A stretch of 64,000 bases of DNA from Effrenium voratum (GCA_963377175.1 CAUJNA010001236.1:817196-881195); one strand, 5' to 3'; shown: positions 16,113 through 28,385, numbered from the stretch's first letter. Translations and numbers: made by a program. Notes: a model not told the origin generated them from the sequence alone.

Positions 16113-18014
16113 GTCTGGGGCCAAGAGGGCATGGGAAGAGATTCTGCGCCAGCTTGCTGCACGGTTGACAGTGACGACTTGTGCCAGCTCAGTCAGTAGG
16201 TCGGCCATTGCTCCAGGTTCCCTTGTTCTTGGTTCCTTGCTTATCCTTTGTCTCATTGAACGCCGCAGTTGACACTGTGCAAGTGACCAAAGGGCGCAAA
16301 GTGCAAAGGGCACTCCCGACTCTGACTCTGAGCATGGCGGAGCTTTTCGCTTGTGGTTCCTGATTTAAACTGCTTGTGCAGATTTGCGTGTGCTAGGCAA
16401 TCGGCCGCTTACATGCCCTGGTGTGCCCAATTAGAGTCAACTCCACATTCCGACCATGTTCATTACACAAGTAATGCTTAGCGCTCACTCAATTCCTGGG
16501 CGAATGGGCGTGTCCCTGGGCGGCAGAACCTGTGAATAATGGGGACGAGTGGAACTTAGTGATTTACAACCACATGAGAGGCTTTCCGGGCCAACTCGGA
16601 AAACTATACAAGGGGGGTTGGCAGTACAGTGCTGCAGTGGTTTAATCGGAGTGCTGGTTATTTGCTTGTCATGCTGCAGGTTGCTGACTTTGTGACTACA
16701 ATGCAACAGATGCAGCAGCTTTGTCATGACTCCTGAGTTGGGATGAGACGGATGAAGGAGGCAATCCACATCCTTCGCTAGTTCGGCCACCTGAGCCCTG
16801 GAAAGGACACTAGCTCCAACCTCGTCTGCCACCATGAACATTTTTTTTCAAAGTAGACCTTCGACACAAGCTTCCCCATTTCATGCTGCTGTCCTGCACT
16901 GGCTCATCAGCAGGAACCGATGAAGAGGAATCGCAAACGGGGGCGATTTGGCAAAACCAGGAGTGGGCAAAGTTGATTCAGGATGAACTTAATTGTTTGA
17001 ACATGTGTATATATATATATATTATATACGAATCGCAAATCAGGCGTTCCTTGTTGCTCGAGTCATTGAAGCTCTCAACCCCACAGGCATCCTACTAATG
17101 TTTCTCATTTTGCCCAGCATCCGCTGCTGTTTGCCATCGATGCTCGGACGAGTAGAGTTTGCGTTTCTGAAAGAGTTTCTAGAAATTGCCGCAACGCGAA
17201 CCAGATGTGATGCCAAAACGATGGGTACAAACAGAGGGCTAGCCTAGCCTGGCAACAGTTGAATGGAATCGGGCTCAACTGTACCTTTGTACTCGATATG
17301 TCTCTGCAGGTTGTCTCATATAGTGAGGACACTTCAGTGAACTGGCAAAGCTGAAAGCTGACGCTTGCTAGCTCAAGCCAATTCCGTGTCTTCTTGGTCA
17401 AGAGACCCAGGCAGTAGGCAGCTTGCCATGTTCTTTGATGGACGGAGCGAGATCCTGCCATACATGACAGAGCTATGGCAGCAGGTGGAGTCTGTAATTG
17501 GTTGCTCGGCTGTGCTTTTCTATGCCTCATCTCGTTTGTTTATGGAGGATAGTCGCTTCCCCCAACAATAATTACGGCTCCCCTCTCCGCCAAAAAAGTG
17601 ATAATCAACGCTTTGAGCCCAAACGTTATTTATTACTAGGGCAATTGGGGGTCGGCCGGATTTCCTCTTCGGTCCTCGTCCAAATGGGTTCCCCCCCTTT
17701 CCCGAACAAAACAAAGCATCAAAATCGTGATTTTCCCACCAGCAAGCTTAAAAATGCGTTTGCTTTGTTCTTTTCGTTTTGCGGTTCAGAAGTAAAAGGC
17801 GCAATTTAAGTTAGAATTGCAATGAGAGAACATGAGGTGTCGGGATTGGCACGAAGCCAGCTGGTGCGATATTGATAACCATATTGGCGGATTCTAAAGG
17901 TAGTAGCGATCAGGGGGTCATGGGAAGATATCAAGATGTTGCCGGATCTCGGAATGCTTGAGGCAAGTATATGGTCACCGGTTAACGACTATGTGAAAAT
18001 CCATTCCCCACTCT
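16113..18014. other. Intron or intergenic sequence
   Basis: Mixed composition with a short TA run near 17,007. No exon of a recognised family. Confidence 0.4.
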
Positions 18015-18095
18015 ACTGTGGATGGACGCCATCTTGCACCATCTAAGAAATCCTGGAATGATGATTCCCTGCAGAGACCAACAAACAATCGTCGC
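18015..18095. repeat. Dispersed repeat family 2, copy 1
   Basis: Contains GTGGATGGACGCCATCTTGC and CTAAGAAATCCTGGAATGAT; related copies occur at 55,811 and 60,978. Confidence 0.6.
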
Positions 18096-19205
18096 TTGTG
18101 TTGACAGATGTCGTGTTCGCAAGTTGATTCGTACAGCCACAGCGTTCCGCTCAGGTTTGACGGTGTCCGTCACGATCCTGTGGCTTTCGGGGGAGGTGGC
18201 GATGCAGGCGGACATGCCCAGATCTAGTACCTTGTTCGCATGCCAAAAGGCCAAAGGGGCCATATCCGTGTGTTCCGTCTTTTTGCTCCTGCTGGTTGTT
18301 TCCACACGTTGAAAGGCCATGAGCGATTGCTGCGTTGAAAGCGCTTTGGGTGCGCTTCATGTTTTCTACAGTTCCTGCTGGTCATGAAGTACATCAGCTC
18401 ACATGCGGCTTCCCAGGTTGGCCACGGATTTCTCATTTGCAGAGGAGGGTAGCGCACAAGCTGGCAGTCGGAGTGCAGTGATTGCCTTCTGTTCAACCAG
18501 TGCTGGATGTATTAAAACTAAATCAGTGCAGTGAGTCTCTGAGTTTTCCCAGGCATTGGGCCGGCTCAATGTGTTAAGTTGTTACAATGAAGTCGGGCTT
18601 CTAGGCACTGTGGCTTGCATTTGGAGGAACCATTTGAATGAGATGCAGGGTTTCGAGCTGCAGCTTCCCAAACTGAAGCACCGGCGCTGCTTTGTTTGTG
18701 AGCCGAGGCAAGTTGGTGCATTAAAGTTCCGGCATGGTTTCTAGGGCAAGCGTGGGCAGAACTGTGTTCTGACTGCAGGGGTTTTGGGAAGTTGCTTTTG
18801 TGATGGGAGCACCAAACTTTTCAAACCCCATGCTTATCCTCGGTCATCCTGCGGGTTCAACGTCCCATGCAGACAAAGGAGTGTGAGCTCACGCAATTGA
18901 AACTTGGTTGGAGCTGTGGAATTGCTTGGACATTGAACCCGGAGAAACATGTCCAACCGGAGTTTCTTCTATTGGTTGGAACTGTGGAATTGGGCCCCTC
19001 CCCTTTGCCCATCCAACGTGGCCTGCTGGGCTCGGATTCAAATTTGGACGACATCTCTGAGGTCAGGCTATTGGCCAATAAACTCCAAGCCCTTGGAGTC
19101 AATAAACTCTAAGCCCTTTGGGTTACATAAACTCCAAGTGTTGGTGGGATTCAAATTTGGACCATATTTGTGAGGTCAGGCCTGGTCGGGCCAAGCCCTT
19201 TGGAG
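18096..19205. other. Non-coding stretch with a local tandem duplication
   Basis: A short tandem repeat around 19,070-19,140 (AATAAACTCYAAGCCCTT type). Nothing else recognised. Confidence 0.35.
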
Positions 19206-19350
19206 TGAGGGTCGCGAAGTTGGAAGGCACCATCTTGGACGTGCTGCTGAAGTTGGAGGCTGGAGGAGCGGGGGTGAACCGCTACACCAAGCTGCTGAAG
19301 GATGGAGAGCCGCTGGCGCGGAGCAGCTCGGCAGCAAGTCTCTCAAGTCC
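19206..19350 (+). CDS. Exon of unknown protein
   Basis: The GC-rich frame reads VAKLEGTILDVLLKLEAGG, then VNRYTKLLKDGEPLARSSS: helical with good coding composition. No family recognised. It is followed by AT-rich microsatellite sequence. It may belong to the FKBP or Rab transcription unit. Confidence 0.4.
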
Positions 19351-19382
19351 AAGCAGATTGGCCGGAGCCTTTTTTCCCCCCT

Positions 19383-19453
19383 GAAATATACATATATATA
19401 TATATATATATATTTATTTATTTATTTATTAAGTTTTATATATATATATATTT
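19383..19453. repeat. TA/TTTA microsatellite
   Basis: Alternating TA and TTTA units. Confidence 0.85.
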
Positions 19454-20639
19454 GTTTCTTTACTTTTTTTTAGAACTGTAAGCAGTAGCCCTGTTGAGTT
19501 CTAGCCATCTATTTGTTGGCCTTGGCCACTTGGTTTCTTGGCTCGATCTTGTCCCCATTCAACAGCATAGCGGCATAGCGTGCCTCTGGCAAAATGAGCG
19601 CTGTAGCAGGCAACCCAGCACCAGACGGAGTTGATGTCAAGGCCAGAATTTGCTGGGGAGGTCCTTCTTACTCTTTTTGGCCTTCCAGGCAGCTTGAAGG
19701 TTGTCACGGGTCTTCCAAGATTATGTCTGACGGCTGTTTCTTTTTGGTTGATGTCTTTTGGTCACTCGCTGGGACCTTGCTTCGGCTTTCGCCCAGGTGT
19801 TCGACTAGGAGATTTGAAGCTTGGGGCGGAGGCCGCCCCGAGGATGCAAGTGCTTTGTGGGGAAATTTTGGACCAGCGGCAAGCATCCTGGCACATCATT
19901 TTGGGAGGTGTTGCCCCTGCAAGTAAAGGATCCAACCCAATCTGACTCCGCAAGAACCAACAAGTGGCTATTATTCTGGGTCCCAACATTCCACTTGTTC
20001 CATGCAAACTGGAAACTGGCCGGTTGGTGTCCAGTTCGGGGACATGCGCCTTTAGAGGTTGCCCGCTCTCCTTCCACGGTTACGATTCCTTTCGAGCTGT
20101 GAGCAACGCAAGCCTTTTGATACGCATGGGAACGCAGTTGGCCGGTGGTGCCCTTTAAAGTCAACCAACCAAACAAAGGGATGCTCTCTCTCTCTCTTTT
20201 TTCCCATGGCCACTGGGCATCTGAGGTAACGAAGCAAGCCAAGTTAATATGAAATCATGGTTGACACACACACACACACGGCCGAGGAAGGAAGGCTGCA
20301 GGCTACAAGGGACATGCACCAGGATTGTTCATGTCTCATTGATCGAACATCGTTGGTCCGCGTCTGATCGAACACCTCCCAACTCGTTGGGCAAACCATT
20401 CTTCGCACTCAAATCTGTTGGAAGTTCTGCTAATGTAGGGACACACACGGACACATTTGATTCCAGTTTGGTGGGCTGGTTTGTACTATATATATATATA
20501 TCTATCTATATATACATGTACCTGTGCAATACATGTTCATTCGAAGTCTTCGGTCGTTGCAGGTTGCCTGAGCATTCTAATGACTGGAGCCCAGGTTCTG
20601 TATGTTCTCAACTGCCCGGGCAGAACGTACATCCGACAA
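19454..20639. other. Non-coding stretch upstream of the Rab exon
   Basis: Contains short CA and TA microsatellites (about 20,263 and 20,487). No convincing exon. Confidence 0.4.
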
Positions 20640-20832
20640 ATGGATGCTGAGCATGACGACAATGGCATCATTTACAAAGCCCTTCTTCTCGGCGACAGCC
20701 GGACGGGCAAAACCTGCTTCAGCAACAGGCTGCTGCATAACACCTGGTCTTCTGACTACAAGCGCACCATTGGCGTGGATTTGGGAGCCATTCAGCTGAC
20801 AACAGAAGGAGGGCGGGTGGTCCGAATGCAGA
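20640..20832 (+). CDS. Rab-type small GTPase, exon with P-loop and switch I
   Basis: The frame starts MDAEHDDNGIIYKALLLGDS and contains the P-loop GDSRTGKTCFSNRL, then KRTIGVDLGAIQL (switch I, with the conserved Thr) and VVRMQ leading to the expected IWDTAG strand. Rab GTPases switch vesicle traffic between GTP and GDP states. The P-loop has Arg at the fourth position (GxxxRGKT-like), a variation from the common G..GVGK. The WDTAGQE switch II exon was not located in the following 450 bases, so the gene may be broken here or use a short exon I missed. Confidence 0.7.
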
Positions 20833-21282
20833 TTCTCAGCTTATAGTGGGCTGGAAGGTTTTATCCGGCGCCACTCCACGACATGTTTTTCTCTGCTGTT
20901 TCCTTCTGAACGCCCCTCTCAAAAAGGCGAATTTGAGACACAGCGTGTTGCCTGGCAACCTTTGGTATTGTAAGGCTGTATGACACCTGCGGCGAGGAGC
21001 GCATGCGAGCCCAAACAGGGAATGCACGTATCGGGCCTGGGGTCATCTTGATCTTCTTTAGTCTCGTGGCTTGCCGGACTTAGCTCGCTTTCAGACCCTT
21101 TTGGTTTGAGTGACATCTGAGCCAACTGCTCAAAACCGGGGTAGATCAAGGTTAGTAAGGGACCAACCCGAATTAGCTGCGGCCGCCTTCGTAATCCTTT
21201 GCATGGTTCTGGGTTCACCATTTGTGTACCGGGTTTTGATTGCTACTCATCTGAGCTGATTAGCTTAGCAGGGCTCCCCAAG

Positions 21283-21392
21283 GTGAATCGATCCTCCTTT
21301 GAAGCTGTCCCGGTCCTGGTGGACTTGGCAAAGACCGAATACAGCTCACTATTGATGGTGTCCATTGTCGGGACGCACGCGGACGCTGAAAG
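21283..21392 (+). CDS. Rab-type GTPase, middle exon (NRSSFEAV...VGTHADAER)
   Basis: After CCCCAAG the frame gives VNRSSFEAVPVLVDLAKTEY and SIVGTHADAER, matching the region after YD.TNR.SF and the G4 box. The usual NKxD is replaced by THAD, as in some Rab relatives that have TKAD. The exon ends at GAAAG. Confidence 0.6.
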
Positions 21393-22079
21393 ATACTCAG
21401 CCAGAGGTATCAGTGCAGTTGTTACACTAGCTGAATGCACAAGGCCCGCGGTTTGCCATTTAATTGATACAGGTGGTTGCGGTGAAGATACGGCTTTGTT
21501 GCGAGCTTTTGGGATTGAGGGTTGTAGAATCTAGGTTCCAGCCATGAGTCGATCACAGAAGTGCAGGCTGTGGTTTAGTTGATCGGGACAGCTTCAAGGT
21601 TCTAGGTGTCAGGGTTTCAAGGTTACATGGGCCGTACGGGCTTATGCTGTGAGATTATCCACAACCGTATATGAGTACTTGAGGCTTGCTAACGTCAGGA
21701 CCGAGCCTGCCTGTCCACATGAGGCGGACTTGTCAAATCACCACTTGCACATTTCTGTCACAAACCGTCCATCTGCCAGCGTGCTTTGCTTCACACGGAA
21801 TTGGCGAGCACTGCATGTATTTGTTTGAGCCATTGCGCGTCATTGTCATGCAGCGAGTCAATCGAATTCAAAGCCAAGCAGAATGCACGGCCTTCACGGA
21901 GGGGCATAGCAAACCTGACTCACCTGGTGCCACGTCACAGCTCTGAATGATCAACTCATGAGTTTTGTAGATCAGAGTGAGTGTGCCCGCTGAATCGGCG
22001 CATGTTGCCAAGAGACCAGATGACCACCGTTGTTCTCGATCGTTCTCGAACCAGTACTTGTTTCAACAAACCACTCGAG

Positions 22080-22246
22080 GACACGAGGTGTCCTACCAAG
22101 AGGCGGAGGACCTGGCCAAGAAGCTGCGGTGCCGGTACTTTGAGACCAGCTCGTTGACCGGGCAAGGCGTCACGGAAGCCTTCCACCAAACCTTGGACCA
22201 CCTCCTCAACGTAACTACAGAGATGGTCATTCAGATCGGGGGCTGA
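22080..22246 (+). CDS. Rab-type GTPase, terminal exon
   Basis: The frame reads HEVSYQEAEDLAKKLRCRYF, then ETSSLTGQGVTEAFHQTLDH, matching the V...EA..LA......Y.ETSA..G..V..AF segment (G5 box as ETSS) and ends at TGA 22,244-22,246. No C-terminal Cys for prenylation is present (the tail is VIQIGG), which is unusual for a membrane-acting Rab. Confidence 0.7.
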
Positions 22247-22750
22247 GCGCCATGACTGGCATCTTCCAAGGCGCACCACGAAGGAATTCCTTTTCGTGGA
22301 GCCGCCGACTGGCATGGCTTTGTCGCGAGCGCCGCACGTTCGGAGTTGGGCACATTGTGCCACCACGCTCTGCGAGTGACTGACCGTGCTTGAAACAATG
22401 GTTTTCACCCGCCGTTTGTACAGCAACCAAGTTTGCCGCCATCTCATTTAATGGGCAGACATCTTAACATCTTGCTCTTGACTCTGTGAGTGCGCTGGCA
22501 AGCGGATCTGACATGATGCTGTGACTTCGTCGAGATTGTACTCGTAGCGTTGGTTGGCTTCATTCTTGCATGGGGGCTAAATAGCAGGGTGCACGGCAAG
22601 CCGTGGGTCAAGGAGAGGCATAGTGCAAGCCAACGACTGCGATGTTCTCTTGAGTTAGGATGCCTGTTGACAGCAGGCGATTCCGTGCATTACGCATTCA
22701 AAACCAACATGGCGTGATTTCCGAAGACTCCAAGTGCAAGCCAGGCATCT
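22247..22750. other. Intron or intergenic
   Basis: No gene seen. Confidence 0.35.
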
Positions 22751-22852
22751 TAATTGCTATTGGGTTGGATCTTGGGGCTTTAACTTGTTGAAAATCAAGA
22801 GTTTTCCCATCAATCCACCAAAAGTCAAACTTTTGCAGAGGGGTCGTTGCAG
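22751..22852 (+). repeat. Dispersed fold-back repeat, copy B
   Basis: TTGGGTTGGATCTTGGGGCT to GTCGTTGCAG, with an internal inverted repeat (CTTTAACTT against AAGTCAAAC). It ends 7 bases before the acceptor of the FKBP exon at 22,860. Confidence 0.7.
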
Positions 22853-22859
22853 CAATCAG

Positions 22860-22960
22860 GGCGGCACGGGGACGTCCTCCCACCCTCTTGCGCCGAGACT
22901 CCCCCGAAGATCCCGCCGGACGCCACCCTTGTCTTTGATGTTGACCTGCTGAGCTTCGAG
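22860..22960 (+). CDS. FKBP C-terminal exon (IPPDATLVFDVDLLSFE)
   Basis: The frame contains PPKIPPDATLVFDVDLLSFE, the closing strand of an FKBP domain. It follows CAATCAG, and G plus GCGGCAC could complete the Gly left by the exon ending at 16,111. If it belongs to FKBP gene 1, that intron is about 6.7 kb and encloses the Rab gene. Alternatively it is the remains of a separate FKBP copy. Confidence 0.65.
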
Positions 22961-24982
22961 TGCAAGGCTTGGGCCACGTCTGACGCCTTGGGATTTGCAG
23001 AAGCGACACGAGATACGTGAGCACACTTGGCTGTGGCCCAAAAAGCAGGTACCAAAATGGAACCCTGGTAAGTGGAAACCTGGACCAAAACCTGTGGAAC
23101 CCCTCTGGTTTAATTTTGAGCCACACCCACTTGTAGCAGGAAAGTCAACAAGCAAACTGGCATACACTGGCTGTGAAGCTAAGTTCGTTTTTCGCTGTTA
23201 TTGGGGAAGTGACAGCCTGAAAGAGTTGGTGGTCAGCAAGCTCAGGCAAGCATGTCACGAAGGCAGCACCTGGTCGATGACTGTAGGGATGAGTCTTTAA
23301 GGATTCACGATTGGCTCCAAAGAATGAGTGCGGGACAAAGGGATCATGTACACTTCCTTTGTTGAGGGGTGTTGCGCTCTTGAGGTAAGAACCGCTGGCA
23401 CGGAGACTAGAGATGCCACGCTGACACTATCAATCTCCTGTGGATCCGCACGGCATGAGTTTCTTTCTTGCTGTTTGCAACGCAGCTCCTGCCACTTGCT
23501 ACCCATCCATTGCAATTGGACCCACCCGTTTGTCATGCTCAGGGCGCTCAAGCGCTTTGCATTCCATACGCCAGTCACGTGCGCATCATTCATTCAACTG
23601 GTTTGCAGCAATAGTCCCAGCTGCAGATGCAAAACAGGCACGTGTTTGCCCCTTCTCCCACCATTCAGCGACAAACAAAGTCTTGCGTCCCATCACTGCC
23701 TCCTAGCGCTTGCTGGCTTGTGGAGCTTCTTGGAAATTGTTTGAACCGTTGTTTTTTTGTTTAGCACACACAGGGCCACGGAGACTGGGGCCCAGAGAAT
23801 TTGCCAGGAAGGTTTCCTCGGTTCACCCATGCTGGCCTTCTCAACATGTCCGCAACTTGAGTTAATTACCAAGACCTTCCTATATATATATATGTATACA
23901 CATACATATATGCTGATCCAGGCGCATCATGTTTCCATGTTATTATGTCGTTGTCTATTCGGTATGGCTTGCAGCTCGGTTCCTATGGCATCATGAAAGG
24001 CAAGCCTCGCAGTTTGGGCTCGGCCCCGCGCCACGCGAATTTCCGCGAGAGGCGGTGGCCTGCATATGAGGTGGCCCACGACCAGCCACCAGCACAACAC
24101 ATGCTAGTGTCCATTGTTTTTCTGCCTTTCAGCGCTCCAGCCTAACTCGCAGCATTATTCTGCTGGTTCTTGCTAGGTTTGAACAAAGGGGATGGGGATG
24201 GCAATGCTTGCCCAAACTTCCAGAGATTTGCGACGATGTTGAAACAGCCCCTAAGAAAAACAACCACCCTTGTCCGGTGAGCCCGTTGCAGCGGCCCGCC
24301 TGGCGCGTCTTTTTCTGGCCATGGAGATCTCCTTAGCGCAGGACATCATGTCCTTTTGCCTCAGCCAATCGCAGGAGCGCGGGGATCAAACAGTTTGACG
24401 GTGTCCTTTGCTACCTCTTGTGGCCTAGCATGCTTTCCCACATGACCCGACGTTTTCCTCGTGCGAATGTTGAATGTGCAGTCAATTGCATACACACAAG
24501 GTTTTGCGTGAACAGGGTCTACAGAGACGGTCTACACAATATGAGCATGATTTGTGTTTCTTCTTTCGGTACAGTTAACACCATATGACATGCATGTAGA
24601 AGTTCAAGCCAGCCTTTGAAACGGGCGTGGTGCAGTGCGCAATCTCATCCATGTGCTTCAGCCCAAGGGGGGGTACTTGGCAACGGATGGCCCGCGTTGT
24701 CGACCACATGTTGCGGTTTGTGTCCAATGAATGAGCGGAGGCTTGCGCCTGCAAAGGCCGATGTTATAACGGTCAGTTCAAACTCCAAGGGGTGTTTTGA
24801 TTCCGCAGCCTCGGACAACCAGGGGATGGAACCATTGCCGCTATTGCCATTTTTGGGTTGGGGTTCGCCACTGGGTCCGGTGTTTCTTTTGTTTTTCTAG
24901 GGTTGCTTTTGTTTTACTATAGGGCTGGTTGGTTGGGTGGGTGGGTGGGTTGGTTGGTTGAGTTTCCGAACCCGTCCGTTCC
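22961..24982. other. Non-coding stretch
   Basis: Contains a TA microsatellite at about 23,880-23,912 and a GGTTG-rich run at 24,927-24,962. No recognised exon. Confidence 0.4.
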
Positions 24983-24989
24983 GTTGTAG

Positions 24990-25095
24990 CCAGGAGCTGG
25001 CGCGGCAGGAGCTACTTCGGCGGCAGCGGGCGGAGCGGCTCAGCGAGCTGCTGGCGCAGGTCCTACAGCGGCCGCAGGCGCGCAGCGACGTCGGG
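24990..25095 (+). CDS. Exon of unknown helical protein
   Basis: The GC-rich frame QELARQELLRRQRAERLSEL and then LAQVLQRPQARS forms an amphipathic, Arg-rich helix, probably coiled coil. It lies just downstream of CCAG. No family recognised; possibly joined to the exon at 25,685. Confidence 0.4.
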
Positions 25096-25479
25096 GAATC
25101 GGAATGGCCAGGGAGATTTCAAGCCCTGACCAGTCAAGGTTGTGGTTGATCACTCGGGGCTTGTCCCCGCTGTGATACAATCGAATCCAAACTACCAATT
25201 GAGAGGAACCTGACCACTGGCTCTTGTAGAGTTGCCGGTGGAAAAACAACACCAAGCTTCAAACCAGAAATCCAAACCACCAATTGGGGCCCATTTTGAA
25301 CCACCCAGCCTTCAGTTGCATGCCCCTATGTCAGCTCCTCTCTAATTGGTTTGGATTGGAGGTGGTCTATGCGATTCCGATTTAATGTCAAGAACCCCAC
25401 ACCCCTTCGATAAGGGGTGGGGGGGCTGCTTGTTTGGGGGGAGACAGGGCTCAAGAATCAGTGGTGGAGAGGTCACTTG

Positions 25480-25665
25480 TTCTTTCAGATCGGAAGGCTG
25501 AACAAGAAATGGGAATCCACACCAACCAAGTCCAAACCAAGCTACAAATCCAGCCATCCAACCAAGCCAGACCAACCCAACAAACCAAACGGTCAAAAAA
25601 AGCAACTCCAAACCCAACCCAAACCCAAGCCCAAAGCTTTCAATGAAAGATCCGATCCAACCCAA
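25480..25665. repeat. AACC/CCAAA low-complexity tract
   Basis: Degenerate CCAAC/CAAAC-rich sequence in an intron. Confidence 0.55.
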
Positions 25666-25684
25666 CCCAACTCCATGGCTAGGT

Positions 25685-25810
25685 GGCCTGTGCCGTGGCC
25701 GCCTTCGGCGGCCTCGCCTCCGCGGCGCATTTGGCGCTGAGCTCCCGCCGCCACGGCGCCAAGCTGCGCCTGGCGCGGCCCCAGCTGCGACAGGCCGGGG
25801 GGCTCAGTCG
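25685..25810 (+). CDS. GC-rich exon, unknown protein
   Basis: The frame VACAVAAFGGLASAAHLALS and then RRHGAKLRLARPQLRQAGG has strong GC3 bias like the recognised exons. It could be a small hydrophobic plus basic segment. No match known. Confidence 0.35.
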
Positions 25811-26152
25811 CCAACCCCCCGGAAGTTCTCCGTGGGTTTTTGGCGGGTTTCACCAATTGTTTTTGGTGGGTTTTAGGGTTTTTGGGTGGGCTTCACTGGT
25901 TTGTTGGTGGGTTTTAGCAGTTCTTTCTTTTTTGTTTTGTCTTGCGTTTTTGCGGGGTTTTACAGTTTGTTTGGTGAGTTTTACCGGTACAAAGGGTGCC
26001 CGTGTTCTACCAGGCTCGCGTGGCAACTGGGTTGGCGCCTTTGTGTGGCCCGCAGCGGTTTGAGAGAACCAAGAAAATTGACAGGCAGAAAATATCAGCA
26101 CATGTTAAAATAGCATCTGATGGTTCCACAACTCTGAGGAAAGCTACAGTTG

Positions 26153-26250
26153 TTTCAGGCTGCGCTGCCAGAGATCTATGTTTGCGGTGGGCAGAGCAGC
26201 CGGCAAACAGTTGGGGACCTGGAGCGCTACAACCTTGTCGCTTGGCACTG
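26153..26250 (+). CDS. Kelch-repeat protein, exon 1 seen (IYVCGGQ)
   Basis: The frame reads EIYVCGGQSSRQTVGDLERYN: the I.V.GG....... D.E.YN pattern of a Kelch blade. Later exons on the same strand carry further blades. Kelch propellers are protein-interaction platforms, often substrate adaptors. The start of the gene is upstream and was not found. Confidence 0.6.
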
Positions 26251-26814
26251 CGCTGGGCGAGCTAGGCAGCTATTTATTGTGAGTGGAATGTCATTCAGAA
26301 TCATCGAATTGTCAATCTGTGCGGCATGCGCATGTGTTTTGAAGGTGCATGTATGAAAGGAACATCTTTGTAGCTCACATCCAGGGCAGTTCGTCAACAA
26401 TTGCCACAGTGGATATTGGGAACCAGAGGGCGGAAACTAACCTCACCTTTGCGGGTGTTATGTCTTGCTGGATGCTTCCCATGGTCGTGCCCGGACATTG
26501 GACAATTTAAATTGCCCGAAAGGCCTCACTTTGAACTGCGCCCCAAACTCAGTATTCAGCTGTTCAACTGAATCAGCTTCCCTGCCTACACTTCATCAGT
26601 CATTTGCAAACTGTGATCCTTGAAACGAGATGTCAAGGACCACACGGGTGTGTCTTTCTTGAGGGTACCCCTTTTTTTGTGGTTTAGAAGGGGCCCGAAA
26701 GCAACCCCACCATTTTTGCTTCTTTTTTTTTGGGGGGTGCCCTAAAACAACTAAACAAGCACCTCCATGGGACCATTCACCTGGCCTCATTGGCGTTGCG
26801 GCAGTCCTAAGGAA

Positions 26815-26885
26815 CGAGGGGAGTGGGAGCAGCTGCCGCCAATGCCAACGGCGCGAAGCTTTTGTTGCGCTGCCGGCGGGCGTCC
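26815..26885 (+). CDS. Kelch-repeat protein, exon (WEQLPPMPTAR)
   Basis: The frame GEWEQLPPMPTARSFCCAA gives the W..L.PMP..R strand that starts the next blade, ending near GGCG/AAGC. In phase with the family consensus. Confidence 0.6.
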
Positions 26886-27399
26886 CAGCGCTTTTTCCGC
26901 CGGTTTCGGATCCGGATGCAACTCCTTGGTTGGCTTTCCAAAGGCAATTGGCTTAGAATTTGCCAGCCAAGAGCTCAAGACCTTGTGGATATGTTTGCCA
27001 ATGTCCTTGTCTGGAGGCCGATGAGCACTTCCTTCATGCATTCGTCAAATTTTGTCCGTCCGTTGCAAGAATCCATTCGGTCATTCATTTGTTGAAGCAG
27101 AATGTTCCTTTTATTTGCGTGTCCAATTTGAAGCAGTTAAGAGGCGGTGGAGGTTGATTGATCTTTTAGGCGCCACGCTTCCGAGCACCATTCCAACTGA
27201 TGGTTTGATGCTAGCAGCGGCTGCTGTTCCTACAACAAACCGGACGCATGGAACCACGACCTTTGGGATGGGGAGGGTTGGCGCATGGCGCAAGGTTGAT
27301 CGCACAGGCGGTCATGCGGTTGCAGCATGTTGGAGCCACATGGGGCCGTGCTTCGCACTCAGAATCCCAGTGGCGTGTGTCTGCCTCACCTCACAAGGC

Positions 27400-27470
27400 C
27401 TTGCTGGCAAGATCTTCGTCTTTGGCGGGGAGAAGGACCAGCGTGCTGCCTTCGCTGCCTGCCCTTCGCC
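27400..27470 (+). CDS. Kelch-repeat protein, exon (KIFVFGGEKDQ)
   Basis: GLAGKIFVFGGEKDQRAAF supplies the double-Gly strand and loop of a blade. Confidence 0.5.
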
Positions 27471-27772
27471 CAAGTCCAGGGCACGTAAGACGCGAGACGG
27501 AACATGGGTTTCATTGGGTTTCATCCACGCGTAGAGTTGGTAATGAGGTAGTCGTTATTGAGCTTTGCTGTGTGTTATTTTGGCGCATGGACTCATTGGA
27601 AGCGTTGGAAGCACACGGACACCTAAGCCGTACAGTCACTCGAAGGGTTTCCAGATGCGGCATTTGGGGCTGTTGCAAGGTGTCCGGCGCAAAGAGTTTG
27701 ATGGCATAGATGTTAGCCTAGTCAGTTGTTCACTTCGCCTGGCATGATTTTGCGCGTATTCCGGTGTACGCA

Positions 27773-27775
<3 letters not shown>

Positions 27776-27825
<50 letters not shown>

Positions 27826-28216
27826 CAGAGACAGAGACAGAGACAGAGACAGAGACAGAGACAGAGACTGCGACAGAGAGAGAAAGGAGGGAGGGAGGGA
27901 GGGAGGGAGGGAGGGAGGGAGGGAGGGAGGGAGGGAGGGAGGGAGGGAGGGAGGGAGGGAGGGAGGGAGGGAGGGAGGGAGGGGGAGGGAGGGAGGGAGG
28001 GAGGGAGGGAGGGAGGGAGGGAGGGAGAGGAGGGAGGAGGGAGGAGGGAGGAGGGGAGGGAGGGGAGGAGGGGAGGGGAGGGAGGGAGGGGAGGGAGGAG
28101 GGGAGGGGGAGGGAGGGGAGGGGGAGGGGAGGGGAGGGGAGGGGAGGGGAGGGGAGGAGGGGAGGGGAGGGGGGGAGGGGAGGGGAGGGGAGGGGAGGGG
28201 AGGGGAGGGAGAGAGA
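27776..28216. repeat. GA/GACA/GGGA/GGGGA microsatellite array, 440 bp
   Basis: Successive blocks of GA, GACAGA, GGGA and irregular GGGGA on the + strand within an intron of the Kelch gene. Long open frames through it are low-complexity artefacts. Confidence 0.9.
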
Positions 28217-28284
28217 GGTTACCGGTTTGCTCCCATCGAAGATCCCGGTCCAATTTTCCTGAAACCCTTCCTGACGGCGTCACA

Positions 28285-28385
28285 GCCTAAGGCGAGTGCT
28301 TTGATCCTGGCACCGGGGACTGGGAGAGGCTGCCCCCCATGCCCACGGCACGGGCGGGCTGTGCCTGCGCAGTGGCAGAGATGCC
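28285..28385 (+). CDS. Kelch-repeat protein, exon (FDPGTGDWERLPPMP)
   Basis: The frame ECFDPGTGDWERLPPMPTAR and then AGCACAVAEM is a near-ideal Kelch linker and strand (D...W..LP.MP..R.....V). Confidence 0.65.

Noticed and set aside
27726..28283. Long Arg/Glu/Gly and Pro/Leu ORFs
   Set aside because: They arise from the GGGA microsatellite.
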